Part shown: one piece after another, positions 61,740 to 64,000 of the stretch
Layout of the letters: the number at the start of each line of letters is the position of its first letter
Numbering within the stretch: the stretch's first letter is position 1
DNA from: Acidobacteriota bacterium
GTDB taxonomy: Bacteria; Acidobacteriota; Thermoanaerobaculia; Thermoanaerobaculales; Thermoanaerobaculaceae
Length of the DNA stretch: 64,000 nt
Assembly (NCBI GenBank): GCA_003133645.1
Contig: PKYI01000101.1
Span: forward strand, 1-64,000
Direction of reading: 5' to 3'
Notes under the pieces: model-generated
What the model was told of the DNA's origin: nothing
Database searches by the model: none
Seen by the model: only the letters and a program-made list of their open reading frames with translations
Made by a program: the position numbers and the translations under genes

Positions 61740-61745
61740 TATAAT
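61740..61745 (+). promoter_or_regulatory. TATAAT -10 for the DUF3467 gene
   Basis: A perfect TATAAT at 61740-61745, 16 nt before the ATG, in an AT-rich patch. No good -35 is visible. Confidence 0.5.
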
Positions 61746-61760
61746 ATCATTGGAGGGTTC

Positions 61761-62054
61761 ATGGACAAGCCCGTCGCGGACAACAAGATCAAGATCGTTG
61801 TTTCCGACCAGCAGGCGCTCGGTACGTACGCGAACTTCGCGTCGATCGTCCACAACTTCGCGGAGTTCCTCATCGACTTCGGCCGCATCGTGCCAGGGCG
61901 CGACGAGGTCCAGGTCGTCTCCCGCGTCGTGATGACCCCGGTGCACGCCAGGCAGCTCCTGCGCGCGCTCACGGAGAACGTCGCGATCTACGAGCGCAAC
62001 TTCGGCGCGATCAACGAGGGGCCTCAGGGCGCCCCGACCACGCACACTATGTAG
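61761..62054 (+). CDS. DUF3467 family protein
   Basis: A 97-residue protein with TGGAGGG ahead. It follows the DUF3467 pattern (YANFASIVHNFAEFLIDFGRIVPGRDEVQVVSRVVMTPVHARQLLRALTENVAIYERNFGAI), with no signal peptide. The family occurs widely, often alone; no role is known. It is divergent from the methyltransferase gene across 135 nt. Confidence 0.9.
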   Translation: MDKPVADNKIKIVVSDQQALGTYANFASIVHNFAEFLIDFGRIVPGRDEVQVVSRVVMTPVHARQLLRALTENVAIYERNFGAINEGPQGAPTTHTM

Positions 62055-62271
62055 TGGCGAATGTAGGGCTGGTAACGAGGCCGAACAGGAAACGTCAAAG
62101 CTTGAAGTTGAGACGCGCTGCGGCAGCAGCGGTCGGTGAGGTTCGGAGGGCACGAAAGAAGCAACGGGCTCCCAGGGACCCTACAGGCGTTCCGTCCATT
62201 GAGGGTCCTCCCCGCGAGACTGGGTCCGCAGCGGAGGCGGGTTGCTCGAGCCGAGGCGACGGAGGGGAGTC

Positions 62272-63099
62272 ATGAGAGCAGCCTGGTTGGCGTCTCTCCC
62301 CGGATTTGCAACCCGTGGACTGCGGTCCCTTCGGACGTCCGGGTACTGGCTTGGCAGCCCGATCGAGTCAATGGCGCGACGGCTCGGCGGCCGCGAGCCC
62401 CTCCCTCCCCTCTGGCTGCGGCGACACACGGGACCCGTGAGGGACTTTGTGACCGCCGCGCACGAAATGTCCTCGACGATGCAACGGCTTGGGGTGTTCG
62501 AGCCGACGGACCTCGTTCTTGACGTGGGATGCGGGTGTGGGGCGATGGCGTTCGAGTTTGCGCGACTCCTTTCGACCGACGGCCGCTACCTGGGCTTTGA
62601 CGTGCACCGGCCGTCAATTGCGTGGTGCCGTAGGAGGTTTGCCTCCGACCCGCGGTTCCGTTTCGAGATCGCGGACGTCGCCACGCCCTTCAGCCCTGGC
62701 AGGCCAAGACGGGCTGAGGATTACGTTTTCCCAGCCTCGGACGGCGCCGCCGGCTTCGTCCTCGCCAAGTCCGTGTTCACGCACCTGATGGAACGCGAGG
62801 CGCGGCGCTACCTGGACGAGATTCGACGCGTCCTCAGGACGGGGCGCCGAGCGCTGGTGACTGCCTTTCTGTTTGCGCCGTCCGCCCCAACGCCCGCATT
62901 CCCTTTCCCGGACCGGATCGCACCGATCCGCTGGAGAGTCAGGGTGCGGCCTCACTCCGCCGTCGCGTATTCCCAGCCGGACTTTGAAGCCCTAGTGCAG
63001 GACGCGGGCCTCCGGATCGCGGAGATGGTTCCTGGTTTCTGGCCGGGCGCCGCGTCCACGCCTGTCGCTCAGGACATTCTGCTCCTCTCCCATCGGTGA
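62272..63099 (+). CDS. SAM-dependent class I methyltransferase
   Basis: The 275-residue protein starts at ATG 62272 after GGAGGGGAG. Motif I is LVLDVGCGCGAMAFEF, with GFDVHRPSIAWCRRRF for motif II and FVLAKSVFTHLMEREARRYLDEIRRVLRTGRRALVTAFL for motif III. The Cys-rich GCGCG glycine loop is a variant of GxGxG. The N-terminal 45 residues are basic and may bind a membrane or partner. It probably methylates a sugar or lipid in the glycan region. The gap of 217 nt to the DUF3467 gene shows no gene I can support. Confidence 0.87.
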   Translation: MRAAWLASLPGFATRGLRSLRTSGYWLGSPIESMARRLGGREPLPPLWLRRHTGPVRDFVTAAHEMSSTMQRLGVFEPTDLVLDVGCGCGAMAFEFARLLSTDGRYLGFDVHRPSIAWCRRRFASDPRFRFEIADVATPFSPGRPRRAEDYVFPASDGAAGFVLAKSVFTHLMEREARRYLDEIRRVLRTGRRALVTAFLFAPSAPTPAFPFPDRIAPIRWRVRVRPHSAVAYSQPDFEALVQDAGLRIAEMVPGFWPGAASTPVAQDILLLSHR

Positions 63100-63293
63100 C
63101 CTCTCGCTGCATCGATCGTGCAGCGCCGGGTCTGTCCTCGACCCGGCCCGGGACCCGGTCGACACGGCTGTTCGCCGGTCGGTGCGTGCCCAGTGCGACC
63201 CCGGTTTCCGCGGAGGTCATCTTTTTCTTCCCCCGGGAGCGTTTCGTCGGCAGCTTCCGAGCCTGCGAACGCCCGGAGGCTTGTACGTCGCCC

Positions 63294-64000
63294 CTATAAG
63301 GCCGAGACAATCCACCCCCCACCCAGCACGCGGTTCCCGTCGTAGAAGACCGCCGCCTGGCCCGGGGCCGGCGCGAGCACGGGCTCTTCGAAATCGACCC
63401 GGGCCGAGCGGTCAGGGCCCGGCGTGACAATGGCCGGCTGCGCCCGGTGCCGCGAACGGATCTGCACCTCCACAGCCATCGAACCGGCCGGCGTCGGGGC
63501 GAGCCAGTTGATGTCGCGCACTCGGAGGTGTTGCTGCAACGCGTCCTCCGCCCTTCCGACCACGACCCGGTTGGTGCTCGGCGTGACCTCGACGACGTAG
63601 AGCCGATCCTTACCGGCAACCCCAAGGCCGTGGCGCTGGCCGACCGTGAAGTAGTGGAAACCCGGGTGGCGGCCGACCACCCGCCCGTCCAGGTCCACGA
63701 CGTCTCCCGCTCCCGGCAACCTCCCGGGCGCGAGGCGCTCGACCACGTCCCTGTACGAACCGCCCTCGGGGACGAAGCAGACCTCCTGGCTGTCCCGCCG
63801 TCCGGAGTTGGGCAGGCCAAGGCCGCGCGCGAGGGCGCGGACCTCTTCCTTGGTCATCTCGCCGAGCGGGAACCGGACGTTCGCGAGTTGATCGCGCAAC
63901 AGGCCAAACAGGAAGTACGACTGGTCCTTCGCGGGGCTGCGGCCGCGCAGGAGCGCTGGCCCGTCCTCGCCGTCGGCGATCCGGGCGTAATGGCCGGTGG
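63294..64000 (-). CDS. mnmA: tRNA 2-thiouridylase MnmA (partial)
   Basis: The 5' part lies outside the window. The visible 235 residues are the C-terminal two-thirds of MnmA: TGHYARI, KDQSYFLFGL, SGRRDSQEVCFV with the catalytic persulfide-receiving Cys, and the C-terminal beta-barrel (FHYFTVGQRHGLGVAG...). It inserts sulfur into wobble uridine 34 of Lys, Glu and Gln tRNA. The stop at 63294 gives the expected end. It converges with the methyltransferase gene, with 194 nt between. Confidence 0.95.
   Translation of the reverse strand, partial: TGHYARIADGEDGPALLRGRSPAKDQSYFLFGLLRDQLANVRFPLGEMTKEEVRALARGLGLPNSGRRDSQEVCFVPEGGSYRDVVERLAPGRLPGAGDVVDLDGRVVGRHPGFHYFTVGQRHGLGVAGKDRLYVVEVTPSTNRVVVGRAEDALQQHLRVRDINWLAPTPAGSMAVEVQIRSRHRAQPAIVTPGPDRSARVDFEEPVLAPAPGQAAVFYDGNRVLGGGWIVSAL

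Noticed and set aside
61626..62153. Extension of the methyltransferase gene upstream of 61625
   Set aside because: The extra residues are unconserved and antisense to the DUF3467 gene, which has its own ribosome site and -10.
63100..63293. Partly symmetric TCGACC...GGTCGA sequence between a methyltransferase and mnmA
   Set aside because: The arms match only over six bases and there is no further support for an operator or terminator.
1..64000. CRISPR arrays, tRNA or rRNA genes, insertion sequences, attachment sites
   Set aside because: I saw no regular spaced repeats, no cloverleaf-type tRNA sequence, no transposase or integrase frames in the window.

Overview
The window is a very GC-rich bacterial chromosome segment, coding-dense, with GTG starts and 1-8 nt stop/start overlaps throughout. 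Outer-membrane efflux channels, periplasmic adaptors, a lipobox protein and sigma54-type control point to a Gram-negative. The gene mix (secreted TPR and hypothetical proteins, prefix-fused enzymes, duplicated metal-efflux clusters, a 5-oxoprolinase operon) is compatible with Acidobacteriota (Thermoanaerobaculia-like) or a deltaproteobacterial/myxobacterial relative; no rRNA or other decisive marker is present, so this is inference. I saw no tRNA, rRNA, CRISPR array, insertion sequence, integrase or phage gene.

Layout. 1-3.7 kb: housekeeping genes (partial class II aldolase, TPR protein, YciA-like thioesterase, NfeD-like membrane protein, Maf, MGMT). 4.3-13.7 kb: a Cu/Ag-type CusCBA efflux operon opened by a Cys-rich secreted peptide and followed by secreted Met/Gly-rich, YHS-like and CDF-like proteins. 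13.8-19.2 kb: an arsenic locus, arsC divergent from arsR-acr3-permease-thioredoxin-ccdA-CPRC protein-FmdE-like protein, i.e. efflux joined to an extracytoplasmic thiol relay. 19.2-25.1 kb: hydrolase, Crp/Fnr regulator, MFS, M3 oligopeptidase and a DUF6125-like protein. 25.2-28.2 kb: DtxR-type regulator with feoABC. 28.4-36.4 kb: an ArsR repressor heading a second RND efflux operon, followed by a ferredoxin, an AhpD-like protein and a CDF exporter. 36.5-42.7 kb: glycogen phosphorylase, a 51-residue CxxCH peptide and pstSCAB behind a probable Pho box. 42.8-47.1 kb: ferredoxin-NADP reductase, histidine kinase and sigma54 response regulator, with a sigma54 promoter in front of a secreted tandem-domain protein, resembling ZraPSR in logic. 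47.3-57.3 kb: an aspartate ammonia-lyase with a fused cyclic-nucleotide-binding-like domain, a pseudo-receiver/DUF4388/DegV fusion, a PIG-L deacetylase, the pxpA-MFS-pxpBC operon and P5C dehydrogenase. 57.4-63.1 kb: a surface-polysaccharide region (glycosyltransferases, methyltransferases, DUF3467). 63.3-64 kb: partial mnmA.

The dominant theme is metal and metalloid handling: two RND exporters, three further exporters, Fe(II) uptake and three metal-type regulators, several with visible operator-like palindromes. The best candidates for undescribed systems are the arsenic efflux plus thiol-relay operon, the FNR-kinase-sigma54 regulator unit with its secreted target, and the two regulatory-domain fusions (AspA and DegV).
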